This document shows, in pieces, positions 37,041 through 47,570 of a stretch of 64,000 bases of DNA. The notes under the pieces were generated by a model, which was not told the DNA's origin, made no database searches, and saw only the letters and a list, made by a program, of their open reading frames with translations. Origin of the DNA: Galerina marginata (taxonomy: Eukaryota > Basidiomycota > Agaricomycetes > Agaricales > Galerinaceae). The stretch's first letter is position 1. Each line of letters starts with the position of its first letter. The DNA is taken from contig JAECYW010000020.1 in NCBI GenBank assembly GCA_023014335.1, forward strand, positions 1,116,001 to 1,180,000. The letters run 5' to 3'. Both the position numbers and the translations under genes were made by a program.

Positions 37041-38945
37041 TTAATCCCGGAAGGAATCCCAACTTCGCCTCCTCGTAATTGTTTCTTGGGATACTGCCCA
37101 CCGAGTATAATACAACCCGTAGTCTGTCGTGACTGTCCTTGACGACGCCAGCGAGTATAACGAGATTGTTGCGAGATCGAGGGCCGAAAGGTATGGATTG
37201 TACCCGGCAATATTTGCCTGCTCTTCCGAAAGGGAGGCGATTCTGCTAGGAGTTGAAATGCAGGAGTAAAAAGACGCGGCAGAACTCAGAAGACTGCCTG
37301 TTTCTCCTAGTGTAAGATGCTGGATGGACGAAGATGGGAAAGGCGCAGATAAATCCAATTTTTGAAGCTCCACTCGGGCTCGTTCAATTCGAGCCCAGAC
37401 GGAAAAGGGCCGGAAACGCGAATTGGCAGAGGAACCTAAAGCCTATTCAATTTGAGAACAAAATGTGTGAAGTAAGGTTATTGGGATGGTGTACCTGATA
37501 GAGAGCAGAGGCGTTTTCGGGATTTGCACCTCTTAGAATAGCCCTCAAAACCCAGGTAACTCGGTCAAACTTCAATGTATTGTCTCTGACATTTGTCCCG
37601 GAGCCGTCCATTAAATCCAGCCATGTCTGGGACTCGAAACAAGTTCCAACGTCTGCGCATAGCACATTGTCGATTAGTTTACGAACAGATAGGAGAGACG
37701 ATTTCACAGTTGGTCCCCAATCCTTTCGTGGATTTTCCAGCCTGATGAGTGCCGACTCCGCTGCAAATAGCATTGGCAGGGCGTTTGAAGCTGTCATCAT
37801 CTCCCCGATATTGGTAAAAACTGAACCTGTGATAACGTCGGGTAACGCGGCAAATTCTTCGGTGCACCAACCTTCACCGAACAGGCCAACAAGAGCTCTG
37901 CGAGCACCGCGTTCGAGCAGATCATTCTTAATGTCCTCTTCCAGCGCGAATCGAAGAACACGAGGAGCGCGCCTAGCACAAATCCTACATTGGCATCCCA
38001 GGTTAACCGCGGTGGTCCAATTACCGCTCACAAGTCTTGAATATTCAGGATCAGGAAGAAACGCGTGGTACATGCCATGTAGCATCTCGACCATAATTTC
38101 TGCCAGGATCAGCTCCTGCAAAGCTGGCAGTTCGAGGTATACTGACCCGCTGAATATAGACAACGCAGTCGCGAGGTCAAATCCTCGATGTGAGAACTTC
38201 AGAGTGCCGGTGTAGAGATAACCGAGGATAAAATGGAGAGCCGCGGGTGTGAAATGCTTGCTGGGAAGGGTGAGTTGAACGACGGTCAATTCATTTGAGG
38301 AACTTGAACGTCTTGTAGAGGGGCTGGTGAGAACACGGTGGAAATAAGGGGAACGTGAACTTAGAAGGAAACGATGGGACGAGAATGTGTAAGGTTGGTC
38401 GTCCTCTGATGTCCCGGATGGTAAGGCGATACGAACATCTGAATACAATCGACTTCTCCACATGTATATGAAATCTTTCCGTGAGGAATATAGACGCTCT
38501 CGCTGAGTAGAAATATCAATGCTGTCTTCAGCCTTATTCGAGGCTGCCGTGTAGAGTTGTGAAAGGTCGCGAGATAGGGTCTTGTAATCACAGGAATCCT
38601 TTGGAAGGAATGTCGGGTCAGATTTCTCCCCATGGCTGTCAGGCTTCAATTCTGACGATTGGGTGAGATACCGGGAAGCAAAGACCGGCGGCCCCCGTGC
38701 AAGCACAATAGCTGAAAATTCCATATTACTGGAGACAACGTAAACGGAGATTTCAATGTTATTGACGTACCCAGATGGCCCCAGATTTTTCTGGATGTTT
38801 TTGGAGTGTCGGAGTCACCCAGTTCTGCCTTTGTACGCCAGACAATATTTGGGAAGCGGTGTTTAGCATTGAGGCAGAGAGATTCGAAGTCTTCTAGCCA
38901 CAACTTGGTCGCTTGTTCGGACGTCGACTCCAGCCAAGGTTTCAT
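37041..38945 (-). CDS. BTB/POZ-domain protein, three exons, 597 aa
   Basis: The exons are 38945-38771, 38711-37495 and 37442-37041, with introns of 59 and 52 bp. The first join gives WGHLAIVLARGPPVFASRYL. The BTB domain covers about residues 147-267: LYSDVRIALPSG, a loop, SSHRFLLSSRSPYFHRVL, ALHFILGYLYTGTLKF, LELPALQELILAEI. A CQCRIC motif lies near 298-303, followed by a helical middle part. BTB domains mediate dimerisation and often link targets to Cul3 ubiquitin ligases; whether this one does is inference. Some fungal BTB proteins carry a CAP-Gly domain at the C-terminus. Here a minus frame near 36944-36850 (RWEVGARVLL) could be such a remnant next to the foldback element, so the 3' end may be truncated. 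An upstream exon before 38945 is also possible. Confidence 0.8.
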
Positions 38946-39949
38946 CGCTTCCTGGGCAGGAGGGATACCCGTGTGAATGTCACCGTTATCTGCCTGAACT
39001 TTGCGATTAGAGTGAATGGATGAGAGCCCAAGGAAAAAAACACACCATTGCTAGCAGGAAGGAGAGCTAGCTTTTTTCCGGAGCAAAATATTGATGATTT
39101 ATGTAGGACAATGCGCACAGCCTCAACGTACGGCGGTGCAGATGTCTTCAGGAAAACAAAGCTGTGTTATGGGACGCGACAGCAGTATTCGGCACCTTAT
39201 TATAACTTTCTAAATACATCTAGTATGCGTGCATGAAGGTCATAAAACGAGTCCCCGAATTAAGATCTAACAGTTTGCTTAGGGCGAAGGTATCACTCGA
39301 GGAAGAGGAAAGAAAGACGGGCATGTTTGTCCTTGCCTTTAGTGAAGCGGTTCGCCGTCGGAGTGGAAGATCGCGTTGGCATTGGCATCCTCCTTCCTAC
39401 CAGCACTCGAGCCCGTCGTCGAGCGTAAAAACCACAGATACAATCAATCGCCTGGTTGGAGAATGATGACGAAACCAGCAATGTGGGAAGTGGATGTTCA
39501 TAGCCCTTTCCAGCTCTCGATCGCGGGCATGTTGAAAGTTGAGGTCGTATTGTAGTCACCTGTACTTTACTATATCAGCCAACTGCTCGTCGTCGAAAAA
39601 GAACAGGATAACAAAAGGAACACGTACACTGATAAGACGATCTTCCTCGATCCAAATCACAAGATCGGCTCTCCCGTAAGCAGCCCTCCAATAACGCTAT
39701 CGGATTAGATCTCGCGCCCAAACGTTTAACCAAGGAGGGCATCGACGGGAAAGTGTCTGTGTGCAAGTTTGTCATTCGCAGCGCGTTGTGGGTTAATAAG
39801 CAAGAAAAATGCGTCAGTCGTGTGTTTGAGATCACGAATAATTTAAAGAATGAATGAATCGCACGTCACCAAGATCGACCTTCCCCTCGAGTAGACAGCC
39901 TGTTTAGGCTTGCAGGCAAAGACGAGCCAAACGGCGTAGCCTGTGCCAC
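38946..39949. other. Intergenic, no supported gene
   Basis: Only short frames on both strands (for example plus 39048-39236 and minus 39559-39293). No motif or intron structure was recognised. Part of it is the probable promoter region of the minus-strand BTB gene. Confidence 0.35.
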
Positions 39950-40242
39950 CTAGACGACCTTTCCTCCCGCAGAGCCGGGACGGGAGTTGGGCAGGCAGGA
40001 GATGTGGTCGGTGGTCTTACTGCCTTCTCCACCAGTACCGAAGCTTTTGCCGCTTCCTGAACCGTCGGGACCGCTGGTTGAGAGCATGGAGGCAGGAGCG
40101 GGATGGGGGCGCACGTACGAGCGCCAGTGCGAGAAGTTGTTTTGGATACTGTGGGAGTGGGAGTGAGATGGTGTGTATTAGAGCTGCGCGTCGTATTAGC
40201 GTGAAGATATGGGGAAATAGGGAAGAACCTTGGTTTTGTCAT
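39950..40242 (-). CDS. Possible small spliced gene, 70 aa
   Basis: A candidate only. Exon 40242-40229 (MTKP plus two bases) joins exon 40148-39950 across an 80-bp intron. The product contains NNFSHWRSYVRPHPAP, then a Gly/Ser-rich stretch with TDHISCLPNSRPGSAGGK, ending at TAG. The second exon is more GC-rich and codon-like than its surroundings, and the acceptor has a long pyrimidine tract. The donor (GTTCTT) is poor, so the true first exon may be elsewhere. I do not recognise the protein. Confidence 0.3.
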
Positions 40243-40640
40243 GTTCCACAACTTCCTTGCCCTTCAAAGCACTCGAATGGTGTCGCGTTGGACGTAAAAT
40301 GTCAATAGTCACTCCGTTAGAAATATAAACGCGTCTGATACTGCGCCTAGGAAGCTGAAAGGAATTTTTGGGTTGAAATCAGTATTGCTGAAACTAGGAT
40401 GAAAGGAAAAAAAGGCTTACATTTAGACGCGTAATTCACCCAGCGTCAAGACAAAAACATAGTGACGAGGACGTCGAGAAGTCTGGATACAGTACCGATA
40501 AGAAAGAGACAGACCGGTAAATGATTCATCTGTTCGGATGATGAGGCAGTGTTTGTGTACGTGTATTGTGGGTGTTCTGAATCCGGTCCGGATAATCCAG
40601 CTCGGCAAAGCGTGTCACCGATTCTGCGTTGTTCGAAAAC

Positions 40641-42044
40641 ATGAACTCCATCTCATCCCATCGGGGGGCGCCGATGCTTAAGCTCAATTCTGACATTCTA
40701 TGGACTATAATATCTATACTTACAGAGGATTTCTCGACCGACGATGCTTCAAAATCGATCCGGAACTGCTCCCAGCTCTGTCAGCTCTGGCGTCAGGTCA
40801 TCCTCGATTCCCCATCGATATGGGGGAAACTGATCAACTTCAACGATTTTTGCGACTCAAAAGATCAGTGGATGGAAGAGGTTCTCCGTCGCAGTGGTAG
40901 CTGCCTTCTTTGGATAAACGGGCGTGTTCACGGTAGGACAGCTGATCGAACCGACGCCCTCGAAACTTTCTTCTTTGCGATTTTGAATGAACACTGGAAT
41001 AGGATTCAAAAAATTCAGATCTGTATAGATCATTTTGATGAAAAAGATCGCCACAATTGGAGGGCTATTTTTCGTCCTGCGCCGCACCTGCAGGTTTTCG
41101 AAGTCCACCCACCCCTCACATCCACACCGTGGTTTTCCTTGCCTCCTTTATTTGCCGACTACGCACCATCTCTACACATCTTTGATGCAGAATCAGCATT
41201 CCCCGCTTCTCCCAAGGCTCCATGGCTATCCACACTCCGAATTGTACGCCGTGACCTTGATTTCCCGCTCAAGTTAGCCCAGCTCCTGGATGAACTTGGC
41301 ACGATGCATTTGTTGGAATCTCTCACAATATCCATGCACAGTTTCATTCCAAACTCTGCAACAAGGCCAATCACAGATTCAGATAAGCCGACCATTCACC
41401 TCCCGAACCTTTCCCAGTTACGCATCTACACGGACCTCCCAACGGCCTTGCGCGTCATCGCGGTTCTGCAGGTTCCTCCTGGCTGCTCTTTCAGAATGAA
41501 CTGCGTGCAGGGTTTTACCCCCGAGTCGATCGATCCTACCCCTTTATCCAAACTCACACAAAACTACTTTCAGTCCTACCGTCCCAAGAAAATATGGCTT
41601 ACCGGACGGTTTGGCGAATTCCTATTCGGCGACTGCGACTCAGCCTTCCCAGATGAACTTCGAATGTCAACCCCATTTTTCCTAGTTCACATAACTTCTC
41701 CGCTCATACCATCGGACTACGTTCGTTCCCTCCTCCGCACCTTGTCGCTCCCGCCAACCGACATGTCCAGCGTCATGCACATCCATGTAAACGCCGAAAC
41801 CTATTTCTCCTTCAATATTTGCTACCATTTCTTCTCGTCCCTTTCCTCAATCAAAATCATGACGATCGACGAAGATACAATTTCGTACCTGTCTTTTATT
41901 GAGGTACATCGAGCCTTCCCGCTCCTCAGGCTGGTCGGATTCAGGGAGGAGATAGATAGGCAAACGCAGACTGTCATCAACAGCTTCGAAGCGTCGCGCA
42001 ATGCGGCTGGCCGTCCAGTCCTAATCGTCAGCCTTCCCAAGTAA
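40641..42044 (+). CDS. F-box protein, 467 aa (or 496 aa with a second exon)
   Basis: An uninterrupted frame from ATG 40641. Residues 13-66 form an F-box: LKLNSDILWTIISIL, a charged loop, SQLCQLWRQVILDSPSIWG. F-box proteins bind Skp1 and bring substrates to SCF ubiquitin ligases; this N-terminal F-box plus long variable body is the usual agaricomycete type, and the family is greatly expanded in mushrooms. The rest (about 400 residues) has irregular leucine-rich segments such as LPNLSQLRIYTDLP and FPLLRLVGFR, suggesting degenerate LRRs. The TAA stop overlaps a perfect GTAAGT donor at 42041. Splicing to an acceptor at 42085 would replace the last residue and add 29 codons up to TAG 42174-42176, so a 496-aa form is possible. 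Confidence 0.8.
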   Translation: MNSISSHRGAPMLKLNSDILWTIISILTEDFSTDDASKSIRNCSQLCQLWRQVILDSPSIWGKLINFNDFCDSKDQWMEEVLRRSGSCLLWINGRVHGRTADRTDALETFFFAILNEHWNRIQKIQICIDHFDEKDRHNWRAIFRPAPHLQVFEVHPPLTSTPWFSLPPLFADYAPSLHIFDAESAFPASPKAPWLSTLRIVRRDLDFPLKLAQLLDELGTMHLLESLTISMHSFIPNSATRPITDSDKPTIHLPNLSQLRIYTDLPTALRVIAVLQVPPGCSFRMNCVQGFTPESIDPTPLSKLTQNYFQSYRPKKIWLTGRFGEFLFGDCDSAFPDELRMSTPFFLVHITSPLIPSDYVRSLLRTLSLPPTDMSSVMHIHVNAETYFSFNICYHFFSSLSSIKIMTIDEDTISYLSFIEVHRAFPLLRLVGFREEIDRQTQTVINSFEASRNAAGRPVLIVSLPK

Positions 42045-42176
42045 GTGTAACTGGCGTAAACTGGATATAGTGAATTCCGTGCTAGTAGAGTATTAAAGAG
42101 ATCCGACGTCCACTGGGTAGTTCAGGCAAATTTGGCGTATTGCGACGAGAGAAGGAGATCGGAGTGCATCCCTTAG

Positions 42177-43950
42177 TTTTTCTTTACAATTCCTTACGCA
42201 GCAGCGGCAGCACTCGACTAAAACCTCGAATACATGTGGGATTAAATTACTAAAAGAAAGTGAAATGCAAAAGAAAAAGTCGAAGCAATAATTTCAACTA
42301 TTGCCGTACAAAACCCAGTGGAATCGAGATGAAGCATGAGACGAGGGAGGATGGTGAACGGGAATTGGGGGAGAGAGCGTCGCCAACACTAATATACTTA
42401 ACATATATAATTAAGCGAATCGGTCATAACAATGAGGAGGAGGATCATAAGACCGTTAGATCGACAACGAGTTGACAGATAAGACGGTGGCGAGAGCAGT
42501 GGCGACAAAGACATGCACGAGTTTGCGATCACGATCGCCGTTGGCTGGAGGTGAAAAAGAGGGCGAATGAAGCACCAGGTTTATCAGCATCAAAGTCGAA
42601 AGAGAGGATGAGACTGACGGCGGGGCGGATTCTAAAAGGGAATTTGGGGAGAGAGAGGAGTAATAAAGATAAGCTTGTGACCATAGATGGTATCGTTGTG
42701 CCCGGTGACAACGACCTGCGTGATGGTGGTCGCGGCGTCGGCAGTTTGAATCCGCGGCAGGGAGCAGACGTGGTTGATGATGGGCCAGAAAAGGAGCTTC
42801 CAGCAGCCGCCGTCTAAGCTGCAGGCACAGGGATGATGCGGATAATGACGGGCGAGAGGGAGGGGCCACTTCCAGTAGCCGTAATCGCATCTGTACGGCG
42901 GGAGACGACAGCAATGAGCAGGAGTCCGACCTACATCCATAACGTCGAGCTCTGGATATTGAGCACCATCTCCGCCTCAGTACCCATCCAGCCCTCGGGT
43001 TGGGACTGCGAAAGGTGGCCAATAGGGGCTCGCAGATCCACTCCTCGTCCTGGCTCCAGCTAGTGAGGCGGGGGCGCTGTTGAGCAAGGAGGTCGCGGAT
43101 CGCTGACCTCGTGCGTTGTGCGAATGGGGACTGTGGTGGTACTGGTAGTACGAGCTGGTTGGCGGAGGGGTGTGTGTGTGATGGGTGTGATGTCCCGCAA
43201 GAACATAGCCTTCAGCCTCCAGCCGCTCCTCAAACCCGAGCTTCCATCCCGCTCCCCGCCGAATTGATGCAAGCCCGTCTCCGATACTTAGTAAGGGACG
43301 CAGGTGAGACGGGACGGGCGACGTCAACGAATACACCCAGAAGGTAGGCAGATTAGCGCCACTGGGCGCCGTCCACCCCGACTCTGAGGTCGATCTTGTG
43401 CATCCAGTCCGCCCCCCAAGCCTAAACGGAACTCGCCCACCTCGCGCTACAGGTATATGCGGCGTCCACAAGTGCCAATGAGGAGAGGATGTGCATGGAT
43501 ATAAGCAACTGTGGAGGTCAAAAGATCCGCGTAGGACGTGGAGGAGCACCGGTTTTTCGGAGCGTGTGAGGGCTAGGGCGAGGGTGCGGCTGCCTTGACG
43601 TCAACGTTGAAGTTCAAGTAAAAGAAGGAAATGAAGTGCTGGATAAGTGGGAGGATGAAGGAGGATGGTAACAAGGAGTTTGGCGTGAGAGCGGCGTGGG
43701 CGTGAGGGGAGATGATAAGGCACTGTTTGCTGTTGTGGGATATGAAAGTTGAGGCGGACGACGACGAGCAGACGTGTGGCATGATGGAGGCAAGGAGGGA
43801 AGTCAACGAGCGCGAGCCGAGGAGCGGGTCTGCAAGGGACGAGAGAGACGCGAAGATTGTCCTTTCAATGAAATATATGACTATATGCGCCTCAAACAAC
43901 AGAGAAGCGTGAAAAACACACCTAAATCCGTTCTTGGCCAAGGTTAACGT
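42177..43950 (-). other. Possible minus-strand gene fragments
   Basis: The minus strand is CT-rich with long open stretches (43549-42977 and 43022-42456). One contains LGFEERLEAEGYVLAG followed by a His/Thr/Pro-rich segment and SATSLLNSAPASLAG. Another contains ATTITQVVVTGHND. The composition resembles a gene with pyrimidine-rich non-coding parts, but I could not build a continuous model. It may be a decayed gene. Confidence 0.25.
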
Positions 43951-43979
43951 TCGTCTCTCCTACCAGTATCAGCTTCCAC

Positions 43980-44523
43980 ACTCGTTCCTAAGCAGAGCCT
44001 AGCCATCTTCTCCACGACCAGTAGAAACGCCTCGAACTAGGACTCGACGAGGCGTATGAGTACTTCGGACTCCTAGTGGGAGAGGATGGTCGTACACTGC
44101 TATCAATTCTTCAGTACCAGTAGCAAAGTGAGAATTGTACAAAACGCACCTTGCAGCCCGTCACAGTCCTCTTGTGGTCTCGCCTCTCTAGTCATCCATG
44201 GTCCTTCTCGTTCAACTCGCCTTAGGAGACGACTTGTTCACATTGACAGGCGTCGTTGAGTATGGCCTCGATCTGAACGTCGTACGGGAGCTATCCCTTC
44301 CGAATCGCATCGATAACGTCGTCTAACCGGGATCTAAACACGTATTTCAACCCTCCACTAAAGGAAAAACGGGAAAATGGCGCACCTATGAGAGTCTCTC
44401 GACATCAGCGTTGACGCGCTCGATTCAGACAAGGGTGCCGCCGAAGCGTTTAGCTGGATTGGCTCTGGTATCTTTCTACAGTGTGGTGCAGGGAATGGTC
44501 ATGATCAAAATGAACTACAGTAG
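43980..44523 (+). other. Possible multi-exon gene fragment
   Basis: Three short plus frames look more like coding than chance. One holds LELGLDEAYEYFGLLVGEDG (about 44031-44105), one LFTLTGVVEYGLDLNVVREL from ATG 44198 to 44326, and one LDISVDALDSDKGAAEAF ending at TAG 44521. Splice sites between them are plausible (GTACCA near 44114) but not unique. No domain is recognised. It could be a decayed gene. Confidence 0.25.
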
Positions 44524-44526
44524 ATG

Positions 44527-45151
44527 CGAATTGGAGGACATGTGTCATTCGTGCTGGGGGAGGAGAAAAGATGGGATGTCAATTGTTTAATTCAGACTCC
44601 GCATCCCAAATCTGTCCACTACGCGAACGTCAACGAGTCGCTAATTTATTGCTTTGAAAAATGTTCATTTCGATGTATAAATATTTGAGATAGGGACATC
44701 CTGTAGCTCGGATACTGGGTCTTCAATTCCTCTGCTATCTGGCAATGACTCTCGGGCGGTACTTACTCTGTCAATGATCAGATACTTCGAAATCGTCGGA
44801 CACCGAACACTTGCCGAACACATCCGAGTCGACTCGCAAAGGAACGCTCACAAGTCACTTAAATACCCCGCTAATTGAGTTCACAGAGCTCTTGGGCTGC
44901 ATTACTCCCGTCGTTTTTACTTCGTATTGCTTAGAATTTTCTTCGTAGGAGGAATTATGTAAATTCACCGCCAAAAAAACAATCGAAAATTCGGCGGTAG
45001 CCGTAGTACTGAAACAACCTGGTACAGCCCACACATATACATCTTATCGACGGTGAATCCGTACGAGTAGGCGGTAATACCAGAACAATTATTCAAAGCC
45101 ATGCCGTCTTCGCATAAATTTCTTAGGGTTATGGGGGCTTTTTTTCATCGT
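44527..45151. other. No supported gene
   Basis: Ordinary sequence without long frames or clear repeats, lying between the candidate fragment and the G-rich minisatellite. Confidence 0.4.
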
Positions 45152-45365
45152 AGGGAAGGTTTAGGAAATGCCAGGGAAGGGGTAGGAAGGGGTAGGAAGG
45201 GGATGGGATGGGCAGGGATAGGCAGGAAGAGCTAGGAAGAGGTAGGAATGGGTTGGGATAGAGGACTTGGTGGCTAGGATGGGGATGGGATGGGCAGGGA
45301 TGGGCAGGAAGGGGTAGGAAGAGGTAGGAATGGGTTGGGACAGAGGACTTGGTGCTGGTGGCTGA
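45152..45365 (+). repeat. G-rich minisatellite with G4 potential
   Basis: Built from GGTAGGAA, GGGATGGGATGGGCAGGG and related words. Two longer diverged units each end in GGGTTGGGA, AGAGGACTTGGTG. Four G-tracts separated by one to two bases occur more than once, so plus-strand G-quadruplexes are possible. It ends about 30 bp before the regular hairpin array begins. Confidence 0.8.
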
Positions 45366-45391
45366 GAGTAGTATTTAAATAAACACTAGAC

Positions 45392-45754
45392 ATTCTTTGA
45401 GCCACGTATTTGTGGTATGCAGTTGCTGTAATCCACAAGTAAGGCTCAAAGAACCACACTTTTACGTAGCAAATATCACCTCATTTACGCGGTTCGTTGA
45501 GCCGCAGATATGTGGTACCAGAACTTACTCACACAATTCTGCGGTTCATCGAGCCGCACAAATGTACTGCTAGTTACTCCACAAATGCGCGGTTCTTCGA
45601 GCCGCGTAGTTGTGGTGCTAGTCATTTCACAAATGAGCAGCTCGAAGAACCGCGCAAATGTAGTAACAGTGACTGCACCTTATATCTGCGGTTCTTCGAG
45701 CCGTGGAATGAAGGTATCCCGTACCTACCATCCAGAAATGCGGCTCGAAGAACC
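45392..45754. repeat. Regular palindrome array, eight copies, period about 50 bp
   Basis: Copies of the core GGTTCTTCGAGCC or its reverse complement start near 45392, 45443, 45491, 45543, 45591, 45639, 45690 and 45742, a spacing of 48-52 bp. Orientations are mixed: copies at 45443, 45639 and 45742 are reversed. The core folds as GCGGTTC-TTC-GAGCCGC. The copy at 45591 extends to a 37-base dyad (45579-45615) with outer arms CCACAA and TTGTGG. Spacers share words such as CACAAATG and TGTGGT and are about 35 bp. This is not a CRISPR: it is eukaryotic, the spacers are related, and no cas-type gene is near. Confidence 0.85.
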
Positions 45755-45986
45755 ACAGAATTGTGTTATCCAGCCACGAAATCCACACCGCAAGTTTGCG
45801 AATATCAATTTTTCAGCCCCGAAGCACCCAGCCTCACGACTTGCGCTATTCACATACACTAGCTCTAACATATTGTAATCGTTCCTCACCAGCGAAGGAT
45901 ATTCAGGCGAAAACTTATCATTCATGCACGCGAAAACGGGGGGAACAAGATGTCGTGATTGAAGCAGACAACTACAAGATACTGCC

Positions 45987-46024
45987 GGGGCCGCAAGATG
46001 AAGATAATAAGACGCGGCGGCCCC
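45987..46024. repeat. GGGGCCGC hairpin, copy 1
   Basis: GGGGCCGC at 45987-45994 pairs with GCGGCGGCCCC at 46014-46024 around an AAGATGAAG-type loop. Flanks are similar to those of the copies at 52959 and 53029, so the hairpin belongs to a longer repeated block. Confidence 0.75.
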
Positions 46025-46419
46025 AAACAGCGCAGTAGGTATATACAAATAGAAAAGAAAGCTGTTACTCACCCACCAAATGAATTACCCGCCCCGAACT
46101 TGAATGAACGATATCATCCCGCGCACTTTATAAGCCGCAAAGTCCAAGAGCGAAGTCAGGCGAATTATGACTAGAATATTTAAATTATTAGATTACTATG
46201 TTCGTAAAGAGGTTGTAATGTAAAATACTTACTGAGATGCGGGGTAGAGTTTCAGTAGGAGGAGGCAACGACACGACAATCGTGAAACTGAGACGAAGAT
46301 CAGTAAGATGAATGTTAACGAAATTCGTGGGGACTTACAATGAGATGAAAGGACGGCAAGATGGGGTGATACTTCGCATAGAGGTGCATGGGAGTCTAAG
46401 AATGCATGGTTAGTTTGAG

Positions 46420-47570
46420 TTCAAAAGAGAGTCAAAAGACTGGACAAACAGGAGAAGACTGGAGGAACAGAGGAATGGACAGACAGAGGTCCAAAACAGC
46501 CGCCGTGTCGTTAGAGGAGGGCGCTGCCGTGTACGGACGGACGTACACTCTCCCTCGGGCGTTTGTATCGATAGGAGAAGGTCACCGACATACGAAAAGC
46601 GGGTTGGGAAGTAGGATAGGCACCTGCGGGTGAGGCGAAGGGCACTACGCGCCAAGGACGCCAGCGCTAAGGGCGGGCGTGCAAAGATCTTCACCTGCGA
46701 GCTGATTTCGTCAGGCAGTAGCGGCAGCGCGGCTGTGGTGCCCAAAACCCGAGATGCACGTCTTGAATTGGCAGTGAGACTGCGAATGTGCGGGGTCGAG
46801 GGCAACAGCAGCAGCGGGTGCAGTGGGCTTAAGGCAGGAGAGGGTGCGTGTGCGTGGTCTTGAAACACGAGTCAGACTCGTGTGTGACGCGTTGGCGAGG
46901 ACGGGAGAGCCAGTGGAGGAAGACGAGGGAGGGAGGACGCGACGGCGGAGGTGGTGATGGCGGATAAGAACGTTGATGTCATCAACGTGTGATAATGTGA
47001 TTCCGTGAATTTCACAAATCACATCACTCATTCGACCACCACCGTCTCTCCCGCCCTCCTCTCTCTGTCCAGCCCCCCCGTCAGCGGACTCACAGCAGAA
47101 TTGCAGGTCTGACATGCAATTTAAGACCTGCTGTGTCTCCCTCTAACGCCAATCCCATCACTGCCACTGCTCCTTGCACCACTACCACCACCCTCCTCCT
47201 TGTTCACCACCCTCCCGCCCCTCGCTGCCCTGTCTCCTCTGCCGCGAGCCTTCCCGGCCTTCCCAGCTGTCCTTCTCGCCCGCCCTCCCTGTACATTCCG
47301 AGTCTCACTCCGAATTCAAGCACTACCTTCCGGGTTCTGGACCACAGATGGCGGCAGGGACTGCGCGAATGCTCAAGGTTGATCTCTGGGGTGCTATACT
47401 CTTATATTGACGCTCCTGCCGAACGTCGAACGAACATCGAACGTCCTGGATGCACTCCTCCTTTCCTGGCCCCGAAACACATTGCGAATTCGTTCATGGG
47501 GAATGACTTCCCGAATCGCTCCCATTCATACGGTTCGTTGAGCCGTGCTTCCTCGGTATACAGCTAACAT
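46420..47570. repeat. Large repeat unit A with inverted halves
   Basis: The left half (about 46420-46900) and the right half (about 47240-47400) carry the same block in opposite orientation: CATTC, GAGTCTCACT-type hairpin, AATTCAAG, GGGTT, CCACAG. Related units are B (49490-50530) and C (59560-61140). No transposase or intact ORF is visible. The minus-strand frames inside (for example 46868-46410) are Ser/Leu/Pro-rich and differ between copies, so they are probably not genes. A foldback mobile element is the best guess. Borders are approximate. Confidence 0.6.
46866..46882. repeat. Perfect 8-bp-arm hairpin in unit A
   Basis: CACGAGTC, one A, then GACTCGTG: a perfect inverted repeat with a one-base centre. 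Unit B has the same site at 49907-49923 with one arm base changed to a G-T pair. Unit C has ACGAGT-GAG-ACTCGT at 60071-60085. Confidence 0.85.

Noticed and set aside
42456..43022. Cupredoxin-like secreted protein on minus
   Set aside because: Only a short ATTITQVV-type segment is suggestive; copper ligands and continuous frame are missing.
45392..45754. CRISPR array
   Set aside because: The repeats are short, in mixed orientation and diverged; spacers are related to each other; the DNA is fungal with spliced genes and no cas genes.
45497..45878. Proteins with FFEPR or GSSSR repeats on plus, and LEEP repeats on minus in 51.0-51.5 kb
   Set aside because: These are only translations of the palindrome in different frames. 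Mixed orientation and non-multiple-of-three spacing break any common frame.
46410..46868. Minus-strand genes in units A, B and C (up to 242 codons at 60271-59543)
   Set aside because: Frames differ between copies, composition is that of CT-rich DNA, and conservation follows hairpins and not codons.
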